Of a DNA stretch of 64,000 nucleotides, positions 26,982-35,929 are shown piece by piece. The translations under genes were made by a program, and so were the position numbers. Under the pieces are notes generated by a model that worked only from the letters and a program-made list of their open reading frames with translations, did not search any database and was not told the origin of the DNA. Source of the DNA: Streptomyces himastatinicus ATCC 53653 (GTDB taxonomy: Bacteria; Actinomycetota; Actinomycetes; Streptomycetales; Streptomycetaceae); NCBI RefSeq assembly GCF_000158915.1, contig NZ_GG657754.1:8710578-8774577 (forward strand), read 5' to 3'. Every line of letters starts with the position of its first letter. Position 1 is the stretch's first letter.

Positions 26982-28328
26982 TCACAAGGTGGTGGTCACG
27001 CGGGCTGCGGGGGCCGCTGCGGTCGTCCGCGGCGTGCGTCCCAGCTGTTCCAACGGCACGTGGGCGGTCTCGCGGCCTGCGAAGGCCGCCGCCGCGGCAA
27101 GCACGCAGAGCACGGCGAGCAGGATCGCGAGCGGAACCCAGCCGAACGCACCCGTGCCGATCATGAGCGCGGCGATGCTGGGCAGGAAGCCCTGGGGCAC
27201 GTTTGCGAACTGGGTCGAGACCGCCAAACCGGTGTAGCGGACCCGGGCATCGAACATCTCCGCGTACATTGACGGCCAGACCCCGTTCGGCGCGGCGTAG
27301 CACACCGAGCCCAGCAGGACTGAGGCGAGCACGACGAGTGACCAGTTCGAGGTCGTGATGGCCCAGAAGTAGACGAACACCGACCCGGCGCAGCCCAGGG
27401 CGCCCACGGCGAACACCGGGCGGCGGCCGATCTTGTCCGACAGCTTGGCCCACAACGGGATCGTGACGACCTGGCCGATGTTGGAGATCACGATCGTCCA
27501 CAGCATCGAGGAGCGCGAGATGTTCCACTGCTCCACCGCGTACCCCAGGCCGAACACGGTCACGGTGGTGGAGATCGTGGCGTAGAGGTGGCAGACGACG
27601 ATCCGGAGGAACGAGCCCCAGTAGTGGCGAATGAAGACCATCAGCGGGAACTTGACGACCTCCTGGCTCTCCTTCATTTCCTCGAAGGCGGGCGGCTCCT
27701 CCAGCGTGCGACGCACGATCATCGCGACGATCACCACGATCGCGCTGGCCCAGAACGGCACCCGCCAGCCCCAGGAATAGAGGGCCTCGGTCGGCAGGGC
27801 CGCGACCGGGATGAAGGCCAGTGTCGCCACGACCAGCCCGGCCTGGGTCCCGGAGAGAGTGAAGCTGGTGAAGTAGCCGCGCCTGCCCTCGGGAGAATGC
27901 TCGAGGGTCATCGAGCTCGCGCCGCTCTGCTCGCCTGCGGCAGAGAACCCCTGCGCCACGCGGCACAGCACCAGCAGGATCGGTGCCCAGACGCCGATGA
28001 CGGAGTAGCTGGGAAGGCAGCCGATCAGGAAGGTCGAACCGCCCATGGTGGCCAGCGTGAAGATCAGGACGCGCTTGCGGCCGATCCGGTCGCCGAAGTG
28101 GCCGAGGAAGAACGAGCCGATCGGCCGGGCGATGTAGGCGACCGCGAAGGTCGCCAGCGCGGCCAGCGTGCCGGTGGCCTCGCCGGCGTCGGGGAAGAAC
28201 ACATGGCTGAAGACCAGCGCCGACGCCGATCCGTAAATGAAGAAGTCGTAGTACTCGACCATGCTGCCCAGGAAAGACGCGAGTGCGGCCTTCTGGGGTG
28301 TTTGGCCCGTTGTCTTCGTATGGGACAC
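26982..28328 (-). CDS. MFS metabolite:H+ symporter, shikimate/quinate-type
   Basis: A 448-residue MFS protein of the MHS (metabolite:H+ symporter) subfamily with about twelve membrane spans. It starts LASFLGSMVEYYDFFIYGSASAL, has GHFGDRIGRKRVLIFTL between spans 2 and 3, RGYFTSFTLSGTQAGLVVA in span 5 and SDKIGRRPVFAVGALGCAG after span 8. ShiA and QsuA, importers of shikimate or quinate, belong to this subfamily, and the neighbouring genes support that substrate. Confidence 0.88.
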   Translation of the reverse strand: MSHTKTTGQTPQKAALASFLGSMVEYYDFFIYGSASALVFSHVFFPDAGEATGTLAALATFAVAYIARPIGSFFLGHFGDRIGRKRVLIFTLATMGGSTFLIGCLPSYSVIGVWAPILLVLCRVAQGFSAAGEQSGASSMTLEHSPEGRRGYFTSFTLSGTQAGLVVATLAFIPVAALPTEALYSWGWRVPFWASAIVVIVAMIVRRTLEEPPAFEEMKESQEVVKFPLMVFIRHYWGSFLRIVVCHLYATISTTVTVFGLGYAVEQWNISRSSMLWTIVISNIGQVVTIPLWAKLSDKIGRRPVFAVGALGCAGSVFVYFWAITTSNWSLVVLASVLLGSVCYAAPNGVWPSMYAEMFDARVRYTGLAVSTQFANVPQGFLPSIAALMIGTGAFGWVPLAILLAVLCVLAAAAAFAGRETAHVPLEQLGRTPRTTAAAPAARVTTTL

Positions 28329-28402
28329 GAGACACTTCCTTGTGTCAGGTTCGAGCTGGATTTTGTGACAGATTCACGCCGGGGCGACCGGAGGTCCGCG
28401 GA

Positions 28403-29227
28403 TCAGCCGTTGAGAACGGCGGTGGCGGAATCGAAGGCCTGCCGGGCGGCCTCGTCGACCGGCAGGGCGCGGAACCACGGATCGTTGACCTCGACCGACC
28501 AGGGGCCGGTGTAGCCGAGGGTGCGGAGCTCCGCGACCAGCGCGCGGACGGGGAGCTCACCCCTGCCCGGCAGTAACCGGGTCGAACGGGCCTTGTGCAG
28601 CATGTCCGGGTCGTCCGGGCGGACCCGGGGACCGTCGTTGAGCTGGACGCCGGCGACTTCCCGGGCGTCGATGTCGTGGAGCACGGCGGCGTCGGCACCG
28701 GTGGCGAACCAGTGCCAGATGTCGATCATCACCCCCGCGTTCGGCGCCCCGCTGCGCCGGACCACGTCGAGTGCCGCGGGATAGTCGCACAGGGCGCCCC
28801 AGGCGAATGCCTCCACCGCCAGGGTGACGTCCAGGGGGGCCAACCGGGCAGCCAGCTCGGCGAGGCGGTCGGCCGCGCGTCCGGGATTGGCCGGTCCGGC
28901 GGCGAACTCGCCGGAGGTGACCCGGAGCGGCCCCCAGGCCCGCGCAGCCTCGGCGAGCGTGACCTCGGCGTCCGACGGCGCCGCAACCGACTCGGCGAGC
29001 GCCCACCCACCGAGGAACTCGGCCTCGGTGACGGCGAGCCCGGCATCGGCGGCCACGGTGCGCACGGCACCGACCCCGCCGTGCGCCGCGAGGTCGGCGA
29101 ACTGCACACCGATCCCGGTGAATCCCGCCCTCGCGGCAGCGGCGGCCCGCGCGGCGAAAGGAGTGCGCGCGGGATCGGTGAACCCGGCCCCGTGGAGCGT
29201 CACGTAGCTCGCGGTCAGCCCGGTCAC
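28403..29227 (-). CDS. Xylose-isomerase-like TIM barrel, probable 3-dehydroshikimate dehydratase
   Basis: The GTG at 29227 overlaps the dioxygenase stop (GTGA) and gives 274 residues. The fold is the AP-endonuclease-2/sugar-phosphate-isomerase barrel: FTGIGVQFADL, TLAVEAFAWG (metal Glu), AGVMIDIWHWFATGAD (Asp/His), VAGVQLNDGPR and WSVEVNDPWF (Glu). Short QsuB/AsbF-type dehydroshikimate dehydratases share this plan and yield protocatechuate. No fused C-terminal dioxygenase-like domain is present. Function is inferred from fold and from AroQ and the dehydrogenase next door. Confidence 0.75.
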   Translation of the reverse strand: MTGLTASYVTLHGAGFTDPARTPFAARAAAAARAGFTGIGVQFADLAAHGGVGAVRTVAADAGLAVTEAEFLGGWALAESVAAPSDAEVTLAEAARAWGPLRVTSGEFAAGPANPGRAADRLAELAARLAPLDVTLAVEAFAWGALCDYPAALDVVRRSGAPNAGVMIDIWHWFATGADAAVLHDIDAREVAGVQLNDGPRVRPDDPDMLHKARSTRLLPGRGELPVRALVAELRTLGYTGPWSVEVNDPWFRALPVDEAARQAFDSATAVLNG

Positions 29228-30192
29228 GCGGGCGCCCCTCCGAAGGGCGGGGTCGCGTGGGTGTGGAACGACTCCGGCACGCCCAGGCCCCATGCGGTGC
29301 CGCGGCCTTTCGACTCGGTGTCCCACGTGACGGTCTCGAAGTCCGGCGCGAAGATGTGGATCCCGCCGGTGAACACTTCGACCCGGTTGCCGCCGGGCTC
29401 GTACACGTAGAGGAAGAAGCCTTGAGTGCGCGAGTGCTTGGCGGGGCCGAACTCGATGAACACGTCGTTCTCGAGGAAGATGTCGGCGGCGCGGATCACA
29501 TCCGAGGTCTCGGGCACGGCGTAGGCCAGGTGGTGCAGCCGTCCGGTGGTGGGGGCGGGTTCTTTCGTGAGCGCGAGGTCGTGGGCCTTCGTCATGACCG
29601 ACAGCCAAGCGCCGACCTCGTCGCCCCCGGCGGGGACGAGCCGCTCACGCGGCTTGAACCCGAGGACCTCCTGCTGGAAGCGGCTCGCCTCGGCGACGTC
29701 CGGCACCAGCAGGTTGATGTGGTCGATGCGCGCAGCAGCGGCGCCCTTGGGGGCGAAGCGCTGCGGCTGGTTCGGAAGGGCCGGCGCCTCGCCGGGCGGC
29801 GGCACGTACTTCTCGGTCTCGAAGTACACCTCCTGGATGTGCCCGCCGACGCCGGTGTAGCGGTAGGCCTTGCCGTGGCCGAAGTCGCCGTCATGCCAGG
29901 CGCCCTCGACGCCGTGCTTCTCCAGCGCGGCGACGCGTCGCTCGAGGGCCTGCGGGCTGGTCGCCCGCCACGCCACGTGGCCCAGACCTGCCTCGGGGGC
30001 GCCCGTCAGGGTGAGTGAGGTCAGGACGTCGTCGTTCCAGGCACGCAGGTGCGCCCGACCGGGGTCCTCGCCGACGAGGGTCAGCCCGTAGACCTCGGTG
30101 AAGAACGCGACGGACTCCTCGAGCCGGGGAGTGAGCAGCTCGGCGTGGCCGAGCTGGGCGATGTCGTACATCGGCTCCGGGTGGCTGCTCAT
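29224..30192 (-). CDS. Extradiol (catechol 2,3-)dioxygenase
   Basis: 322 residues, two vicinal-oxygen-chelate modules as in type I extradiol enzymes. Probable Fe(II) ligands are His158 (ARIDHINLLVPD), His220 or 221 (RLHHLAYAVPE) and Glu272 (NRVEVFTGG); their spacing is close to that of catechol 2,3-dioxygenase (153/214/265). Tyr264 in YVYEPGG matches an active-site tyrosine. It opens a catechol-type ring next to the diol. Whether it takes catechol or protocatechuate is open. Starts by ATGA overlap with the preceding gene. Confidence 0.88.
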   Translation of the reverse strand: MSSHPEPMYDIAQLGHAELLTPRLEESVAFFTEVYGLTLVGEDPGRAHLRAWNDDVLTSLTLTGAPEAGLGHVAWRATSPQALERRVAALEKHGVEGAWHDGDFGHGKAYRYTGVGGHIQEVYFETEKYVPPPGEAPALPNQPQRFAPKGAAAARIDHINLLVPDVAEASRFQQEVLGFKPRERLVPAGGDEVGAWLSVMTKAHDLALTKEPAPTTGRLHHLAYAVPETSDVIRAADIFLENDVFIEFGPAKHSRTQGFFLYVYEPGGNRVEVFTGGIHIFAPDFETVTWDTESKGRGTAWGLGVPESFHTHATPPFGGAPA

Positions 30193-30638
30193 CGCACCGT
30201 GCCTTCCTCAGCGATGGCCTTGGCTTCCAGCTCGGCGACACCCTCCAGGATGGACGGCGCGTGATTGGCGATCGAGACCCCACCGAAGAGGTAGGCGAGG
30301 TTGATCGCAGCCTGCAGCTCTTCCCAGCTCGCCCCGGCCCGCCGGGCCGCATGTCCGTGGATCTTCGCCGCGTCCCGCAGCTGCACCGCCAGCACTGCGA
30401 AAAGGATCAGCTGGACGGTCTTCTGATCCAGCACATCGGTGTAGGTGACGAGGTTGCGGACCTTCTCCTGCGCGAGCAGCAGCTCTGGGTTCGTCCGGCC
30501 CAGGCTGTCGAAACGGGCCTGGATACGCGGTGGCACGAAGCCCGCCATCTCGCGGTACGTCTGCAGGTAATGGTCGATCTCGTGCTGCTGCTCCGTGGTG
30601 GGGACCGCGCCCTCGGCGTCCGGTGTACTGCCAGTCAT
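30189..30638 (-). CDS. Carboxymuconolactone-decarboxylase-family protein
   Basis: 149 residues, CMD/AhpD-like helical fold, with VQLRDAAKIHGHAARRAGASWEEL as the family core. There is no cysteine anywhere, so an AhpD-type peroxidase role is excluded. It is the first gene after the regulator and overlaps the dioxygenase start (ATGA). It might act on a carboxylated ring-cleavage product, which would let protocatechuate enter the route, but this is only a suggestion from context. Confidence 0.78.
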   Translation of the reverse strand: MTGSTPDAEGAVPTTEQQHEIDHYLQTYREMAGFVPPRIQARFDSLGRTNPELLLAQEKVRNLVTYTDVLDQKTVQLILFAVLAVQLRDAAKIHGHAARRAGASWEELQAAINLAYLFGGVSIANHAPSILEGVAELEAKAIAEEGTVR

Positions 30639-30738
30639 GGGTGACCTTCCCGTTTCGGTGGCAAAGGTCACAGTCGTGGCTGCGGCAGGTGTGGCGAAAG
30701 CCTGCGTTCCCATTGAGCGGGAGTGCAGGGCGGAAAAG

Positions 30739-31506
30739 TCAGGGATGGGAGCGAATCTGCTGGTCACGTAGCGAGCGGGAAATGGAGATGGCGGCGGTGC
30801 GCACGGCGGGCGCCAGCCGTTCCGGGCGTCCACCAGTGGTGTGCAGGACGACATCGAGTGCCGCGACAACCGCTCCCGAGGCGTCTCGAATGGGCGCGGC
30901 GACCGACAGTGACCCCAGTGTGAGCTCCTCGTAGGCGAAGGCGACGCCCGTCCCGCGTACGTCGTCGAGGACCCGGACGAGCCGGCCGGGTTCGACGATG
31001 GTGTGTCGGGTGAAGCGCGCCAGTGGCCCCGCCAGCACATTGGCCTGCACCTCTTTGGGCGCATGAGCCAACAGCACCTTGCCGACCCCGGTGGCGTGCA
31101 GCGGCAGGCGCCCGCCGCGGCGCGACTTCACCAGCAGCGCACCGGCCCCGGAGATCTTCTCTATGTAGAGCGCCTGACTGTCCTGGCAGACGGCGAGATG
31201 AACGTTCTCCTTGGTCCCCTCGAACAGGTCCTGCATGACCGAGAGGGCGACGTCGCGCAGCGACTCGCCGCGAGGGGCGAGCGATCCGAGCTCCCACATG
31301 CGCAGCCCGACCCGGTAGCCGGCACCGTCACAGCGCTCCAGTCCGCCCCACGCGACGAGCTCGGTGGCCAGCCGGTGCGCCGTCGACAGCGGCAGCCCGG
31401 TGCGGGCGCTGAGCTCGTTGAGGGTGAGCTCAGGGGAGTCAGGGCCGAAGGCGTCGAAAAGCGCGACGACCTTGCTCGTTACTGAGCGCCCCGAAATCTC
31501 GGCCAT
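30739..31506 (-). CDS. IclR-family regulator of the quinate/meta-cleavage operon
   Basis: 255 residues from ATG 31506, preceded by GGAGGGACC. The winged helix-turn-helix is at about 8-70 (LTLNELSARTGLPLSTAHRLATEL). The IclR effector domain follows: VHLAVCQDSQALYIEKISG, PLHATGVGKVLLAHAP, and VAFAYEELTLGSLSVAAPI near the C-terminus. IclR proteins (PcaR, PobR, MhpR, QsuR-like) commonly control aromatic-acid catabolism. It is co-directional with the operon, whose promoter should lie in the 100-bp gap 30639-30738. Confidence 0.9.
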   Translation of the reverse strand: MAEISGRSVTSKVVALFDAFGPDSPELTLNELSARTGLPLSTAHRLATELVAWGGLERCDGAGYRVGLRMWELGSLAPRGESLRDVALSVMQDLFEGTKENVHLAVCQDSQALYIEKISGAGALLVKSRRGGRLPLHATGVGKVLLAHAPKEVQANVLAGPLARFTRHTIVEPGRLVRVLDDVRGTGVAFAYEELTLGSLSVAAPIRDASGAVVAALDVVLHTTGGRPERLAPAVRTAAISISRSLRDQQIRSHP

Positions 31507-31698
31507 GGTCCCTCCGTTCACCGCTTGAACCCGGACATCTCCAGAGACGCCGTTCACTGGACAGACCCGCGTCACCCGTAGCTCTCGCCGTAGGTGGGTG
31601 TTCCAGCTGCGAGCAGCCCGGCGGGTCCATTGGAATGCTGCGGTGACGCTGGTGTCCAGAGTCTCGCTCAAGACTGGGATGGGCAGGGTGTCGCCGGC

Positions 31699-31845
31699 AT
31701 GGCCGAGCCCGAGCGCGAGTGCATCCGGGAGAGGTCTCTGGAAGGCCAGGCCTTCGCTCGCGAGCGCGGCCGCCACGGCGGGCGCCCCAAGGCCGACTGC
31801 GACACCGTCTACCGCATCCTTGCCGAGGATGAGCCGGGGAGCTGA
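31699..31845 (+). pseudogene. Serine recombinase (resolvase) C-terminal stub
   Basis: The 48-codon frame reads ERECIRERSLEGQAFARERG then RHGGRPKADCDTVYRIL, the end of the catalytic domain and the hinge before the DNA-binding helices of a resolvase/invertase. The catalytic serine region is absent upstream and the helix-turn-helix is lost downstream. Confidence 0.6.
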
Positions 31846-32035
31846 ACAGGCACCGAGGGGACCAAGATCAACTCATTGCCCCTTCGACCTGTATCTCGGT
31901 GATACCCGGAGTCCGGGTGCCGATGCCGCTGATCGGGAGTCCCAGTGCTGTCCGAGGCGCACTCGTACCCGCCCTGGGGCGGTGGGGCCGGACTCCAAGG
32001 TGCCGTTAAGGAGTTCGGCGCGTTCCTGAGGCCGA

Positions 32036-32585
32036 TCAGGCCCGGGTGGGAGCCGGGGCGAGGAAGGGAGGGCCGAGTGGGCCGGTCAGCTCGGTGTCGA
32101 TGCCACTGGTCGTGACCTGCCGGCGGAGGTCGGTGAGGGTGGGCTGCGGGGTGAGTTCGGTGGTGCGTCCGCCGGAGGCGCGCAGCAAGGTGACCATGTG
32201 GCGCAGCTCGTCGAGGGTGTCGACGCTGAGCGAGCGGATGGTGCGGGCGCCTTCCTTGAACGCCGTTTCCTTCGCGGCGACTTGCAGAATCGCCGGCCTG
32301 CACGGCGATCAAGCTGCGTTCGCGGGCTTCCTCGATCTCGACCAGCCGACGAGCCAGGTCCCGCCGTGCCTGGACGAGCCGGCCCAGCAGGACGGGGGAG
32401 GCGGCAGTGGCGAGTGTGTAGAAGAAGTAGACGACGGTCCTGGTGCGGTCGTCCTGGCGCACGGTGCCAGCCGCTTTCGCGCCCGTGGTGGTCGCGACAA
32501 CCTCGATGTCGTCGGCCGCGTTGAGTATGAGCCGGAAACCGGAGCGCACCAAGGCCTCGTCGTCCACCACCACTACCCGGATCAC
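32036..32585 (-). pseudogene. Fused relic of a two-component system
   Basis: From a GTG at 32585, IRVVVVDDEALVRSGFRLIL is the start of a NarL-type response regulator, but it breaks after about 35 residues. The same frame passes into TLATAASPVLLGRLVQARRD and LVEIEEARERSLIAVQA, from a sensor kinase. After a frameshift near 32280 the kinase continues as SVDTLDELRHMVTLLRASGG and stops at 32036. Regulator and kinase pieces have been joined by a deletion and then frameshifted. No functional product expected. Confidence 0.7.
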
Positions 32586-32768
32586 GGGTGCTCGCTGGTT
32601 CCGTCTGAACGCTGGGCCATCACCCGACCGACCTTTCCTGCCCACAGCTCGGCGTCCACGAGCGGCCGCCCTTGTGGTGCTCGGTCAGCTTGACCAGGTG
32701 CTCGCTCGAGTATGTGATGTTCCACGGCTTCCCAGTCGGTGAAGGACGGAGTCGGCGAAGAGGGCCCG

Positions 32769-33296
32769 TCAGCGAGCTGGCGGGCCCTCTCGGGTGGGTG
32801 TCTGGCTGTCGAGCATGTCGGTGAAGTAGGTGTCGTGTCGCACCTGGAAGGCTTTGAGTTCTTCGCGGTTGCGTTCCACGTACTCGGCGGCCTTCTCGAA
32901 GTACTCCTCGCGAGGTGCGCCCGGCGAGAAGATCATCAGCATGGACAGGGGCTCGTCGGAGTCGTTCTGGAAGGCGTGCAGGCCGCCTGCGGGGACGTAG
33001 AGGAAGTCTCCCTCCCCGCCGGTGATCCAGCGTTCGCCGTTGTAGAACTCGACCTCGCCGGACATGACGTAGAAGGATTCCGAGATCGTCCGGTGGAAGT
33101 GTTCCTTGGCGCCCATGGTCTTCGGCCCCATGTCGACCTTGTAGAGGCCGTACTCGCCGCCGGTGGTCTCCGGGGTGGCCACGTAATTGATGCTGGAGGC
33201 GCCGACGAAGTCGGTGTCGGGCTGCTGGGGCGCGGGGCGGTGCAGCGCGCTGACCGCGCCCTTGTCGCTGAAGTAGCGCGGGTCGGGGTAGGACAT
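32769..33296 (-). CDS. Cupin-domain protein
   Basis: A 175-residue single-domain cupin. Motif 1 is spread over KEHFHRTISESFYVMSGEVEFYNG (a His-x-His pair and a Glu), and motif 2 is FLYVPAGGLHAFQNDSDEP with the third His. Metal binding is therefore likely. C-terminal helices include EEYFEKAAEYVERNREEL. Similar proteins are dioxygenase-like or sugar-binding; the role here is unknown. Isolated between relics, with no operon partner. Confidence 0.8.
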   Translation of the reverse strand: MSYPDPRYFSDKGAVSALHRPAPQQPDTDFVGASSINYVATPETTGGEYGLYKVDMGPKTMGAKEHFHRTISESFYVMSGEVEFYNGERWITGGEGDFLYVPAGGLHAFQNDSDEPLSMLMIFSPGAPREEYFEKAAEYVERNREELKAFQVRHDTYFTDMLDSQTPTREGPPAR

Positions 33297-33461
33297 GTGG
33301 TTCCTTTCGCGAGGGCGGCTTGAGACCGCGACATCGTTTTGGGAGAGGTGGGCCGGTGTCCGACGCCCCGGTCTGCGGCGTTGCCGCAGATGGGCGTGCG
33401 GGCCGGATCGGTGGCGAGGCTGCCTCCACTTCTCGTGAAGGTCGGCGGGGCGGGCCGCGGT

Positions 33462-33780
33462 TCAGACCGCGGTGACGACGTCGTCGTAGGCCAGTCGGGG
33501 CAGCCGGGGTTACCAGGCGTTGGGGCCCGGGCGGCCGATGTTGACGACCATCAGCGGGGCGTGGTCGTCGTCGAGGAACTCCTTGCGCAGGCCGTCGGCG
33601 TCGTACCCGGTCATGGGCCCGGCGGCCAGCCCGGCCGCCCGCACGCCGATGAGGAAGTACGCGGCCTGGAGCGCCCCGTTGAGCCTGGCGGCCTCCTCGC
33701 GTACGGGCCGCTTCGCGAAGTGCGTGTCCTTCGCGTCGGGCGCGAACGGCAGCAGCCGCGGCAGCTCCTCGTGGAACTCA
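33462..33780 (-). pseudogene. Nitroreductase-family (RutE/HadB-like) 3' fragment
   Basis: The reading frame gives FHEELPRLLPFAPDAKDT, AALQAAYFLIG-type helix text, GLAAGPMTGYDADGLRKEF, and LMVVNIGRPGPNAW. A TAA at 33510-33512 interrupts it, then PRLPRLAYDDVVTAV continues in frame to TGA. This is the C-terminal half of a malonic-semialdehyde-reductase/nitroreductase, with a lost 5' end and an in-frame stop. Confidence 0.75.
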
Positions 33781-34300
33781 GCTCAGCGGGGGACGGCTGG
33801 TCCTCGGCGTCGGCATCGGATGGGCACGGCAGGAGTACGAGGCACTCGGGATCCCGTTCCACCTGCGGGGCAAGCTGACCGACCAACACCTGCAGCAGAT
33901 ACGGACCGCCTGGGAGGACGACGCGGACCACAGCAGTGGTGGCATACCGATCTGGGTCGGCGGCATGAGCGACGCCGCACTGCGCCGGGCGGTTCGGTAC
34001 GGCGAGGCGTGGCATCCGGCCTGATTCACTCTCAGCTGGCTGCGGGAGGCGATGGAACGGATGCGGAGTGCCGCTGAGGAGCAGGGAAGGCCCGTACCCG
34101 CCCTGGCCCCGCGCGTGGTGCTACGCCTCACCGACACACCGGTCACCCGTCCCGATCGGCCGGTCGGTGAGGGCACGATCGATCAGGTCATGGCCGACAT
34201 CGAACAGCTGCGCCTGCTCGGCTCCGAGTCCGTCCTGCTGGACCCCTACAACGGCGATCCGGCCGAGACATACGGTGCCGACCCCTTGTCGCGTGACCCG
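33779..34300 (+). pseudogene. LLM F420-dependent oxidoreductase fragment
   Basis: The frame starts abruptly with QLSGGRLVLGVGIGWARQEY, lacking about 95 N-terminal residues, and continues to GIPIWVGGMSDAALRRAV. It is interrupted by TGA at 34022-34024 (GEAWHPA-stop-FTLSWL), then runs on to LLGSESVLLDPYNGDP. Similarity fades near 34300. It is fused back to back with the nitroreductase fragment on the other strand. Confidence 0.78.
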
Positions 34301-34353
34301 GGCGGGCTCGGCCTTCCGCCGAGCCCGCCACGCCGGCTCCATACCGGAGCCGG
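34301..34353 (-). terminator. Tandem hairpins after the GH62 gene
   Basis: GGCGGGCTCGG at 34301-34311 pairs perfectly with 34319-34329 (7-nt loop), and CCGGCTCC at 34333-34340 pairs with GGAGCCGG at 34346-34353 (5-nt loop). The GH62 gene stops at 34369 on the minus strand, so the pair lies directly downstream. Confidence 0.72.
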
Positions 34354-34368
34354 ACTCGTGTCACGCCG

Positions 34369-35838
34369 TCAGCGCTGCAGTGTCAGCAGACCCGGACGGT
34401 AGGGCAGGAGGCCGTAGTCGCCGCCGGAGTTGGGGCTGCGCCCTTGGTAGAGCAACTGCAGATGGCAGGGATCGACGGTCATGGTCTGGTCGGGGCCGGT
34501 ACGGATCAGTTCGCCATGGCTGATGTCGTTGGTCCAGGTGGCGCCACTGTTGGCCTTGCCGGCGAAGGGGTTGCTCTCGGTCGCGGCCTGGGGTGTCCAT
34601 GAGCCGTTCAGACTGGTGGCCGTGAACGAGCGGAAGTAGCGGTGGCCCTGCGAGCCGATCGCCTCGACGATCATGAGGTAGCGGTTCTGGCCCTGTAGCT
34701 TGTAAACCTGCGGGGCTTCGAACAGGTTGTTCGTCGTATCGCTCATGATCACTGTCGAGGTCGTGCCGAAGCTGCCCGGGAAGTTCCCGATCGGCATACT
34801 GGCCCGGTAGATCTTGCCGTTGTCACCGGCGAAGAACAGGTACATGTTCGTCCCGTCACCGATGAGCGTCTGGTCGATGGGTCCTGTTCCGGAGCCGGGG
34901 ATGCTTCCGGAGAAGAGCACCTGCTGGGATGACCAGCCATTCGGGTTGGTGGGGTCGCTCGACGTCCGGTAGGAGAAGGCGGTCCCGCCCCACTGGTAGG
35001 CGAGCACCCAGATGTTCTTCGGCGCGAAGTAGAAGAGCGTGGGCGCGACGGTGGAAGCCGGCATCGTGTTCTGGCTGGCCGAGGCCATCTCCGACCAATT
35101 GGTGAACAGGCCGAAGTTCATCGAACCCCAACGCGTCCCCGTGTCGTGCGTCGTCGCATAGACGAGTTGCCTGCCGTTGTAGGGGACGACGGTGAAGTCC
35201 TTGAGTGAGACCCACCCCGGCTTGGGCTGCGCCAGCGCGCCCGTTGATGTCCAGCGGTATGTCGACGGAAGATCGCACGGGCCGGAGGTGTCGCCGCCGA
35301 CCTTGACGAGCTGCCACTGCTGGTTGGTGCCGCCCCAGTCGTCGTACTGGACGGTGTTCGCGTTGTCGGCGGTGGAGGCGCCCTGTACTTCGAGGGCCTT
35401 GTTGCTGTGGCGCGAGATGAACCTCACGTAGCCATCCGAGCTGTCGGCCAGCCGCCACTGCTGGTTGGTGCCGTTCAGGTCGGCCCACTGGACGATCGAG
35501 CCGCCGTTCGCGGTGGACCAGTTGGAGACGTCCAGCACCTTGCCCGAGTGGCGGGACTTGATGCGGTAGTAGCCGTCTCCGGAATCGACGAACTGCCACT
35601 GCTGCTGCTTCTGATCGTTCCTGGTCCACTGGGTGATGCGGGCGCCGTCGTCGGTCGCCATGTTGTAGACATCCAGGGCCTTGCCGCTGTTGCGGTTGAC
35701 CAGCACATACGAGGCGTTGGGGTCTACGGTCGCCGCGCCGGCGGGCTGGGCACCGAGGAAGGTGGCCACGAGCAGCAAGGGCGCAAGGACGGCGAGTAAG
35801 CGTCTTGGACGGACCGGGGACGGGTGGCGAAACCACAT
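34369..35838 (-). CDS. Secreted GH62 alpha-L-arabinofuranosidase with N-terminal CBM13
   Basis: 489 residues: signal peptide to about residue 36, ricin-type beta-trefoil (CBM13) at about 42-178 with three QQW repeats, then a GH62 five-bladed propeller. Expected catalytic residues are visible: Asp214 (SLKDFTVVPY), Asp322 (GPIDQTLIG) and Glu374 (NLFEAPQVYK). It removes arabinose side chains from arabinoxylan, assisting the xylanase transcribed away from it at 36633. The trefoil is closely related to that of the CE1 protein at 38095. Operator-like motif 80 bp upstream. Confidence 0.95.
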   Translation of the reverse strand: MWFRHPSPVRPRRLLAVLAPLLLVATFLGAQPAGAATVDPNASYVLVNRNSGKALDVYNMATDDGARITQWTRNDQKQQQWQFVDSGDGYYRIKSRHSGKVLDVSNWSTANGGSIVQWADLNGTNQQWRLADSSDGYVRFISRHSNKALEVQGASTADNANTVQYDDWGGTNQQWQLVKVGGDTSGPCDLPSTYRWTSTGALAQPKPGWVSLKDFTVVPYNGRQLVYATTHDTGTRWGSMNFGLFTNWSEMASASQNTMPASTVAPTLFYFAPKNIWVLAYQWGGTAFSYRTSSDPTNPNGWSSQQVLFSGSIPGSGTGPIDQTLIGDGTNMYLFFAGDNGKIYRASMPIGNFPGSFGTTSTVIMSDTTNNLFEAPQVYKLQGQNRYLMIVEAIGSQGHRYFRSFTATSLNGSWTPQAATESNPFAGKANSGATWTNDISHGELIRTGPDQTMTVDPCHLQLLYQGRSPNSGGDYGLLPYRPGLLTLQR

Positions 35839-35917
35839 CAGAGGGCCTCCTTTGGGGGCGGGGGTGAGGTGACCCCGATGAACCGCGGCCCGGACGTGCC
35901 GGGGGGCGGGTCAATCT

Positions 35918-35929
35918 CGGAACGTTTCG
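35918..35929. promoter_or_regulatory. Xylan-operator-like site on the GH62 side
   Basis: CGGAACGTTTCG, about 80 bp upstream of the GH62 start, differs at one position from CGGAAAGTTTCG at 36223-36234 on the xylanase side. Both resemble the CGAAACTTTCG element reported upstream of Streptomyces lividans xylanase genes. Likely binding site of a shared repressor. Confidence 0.6.
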
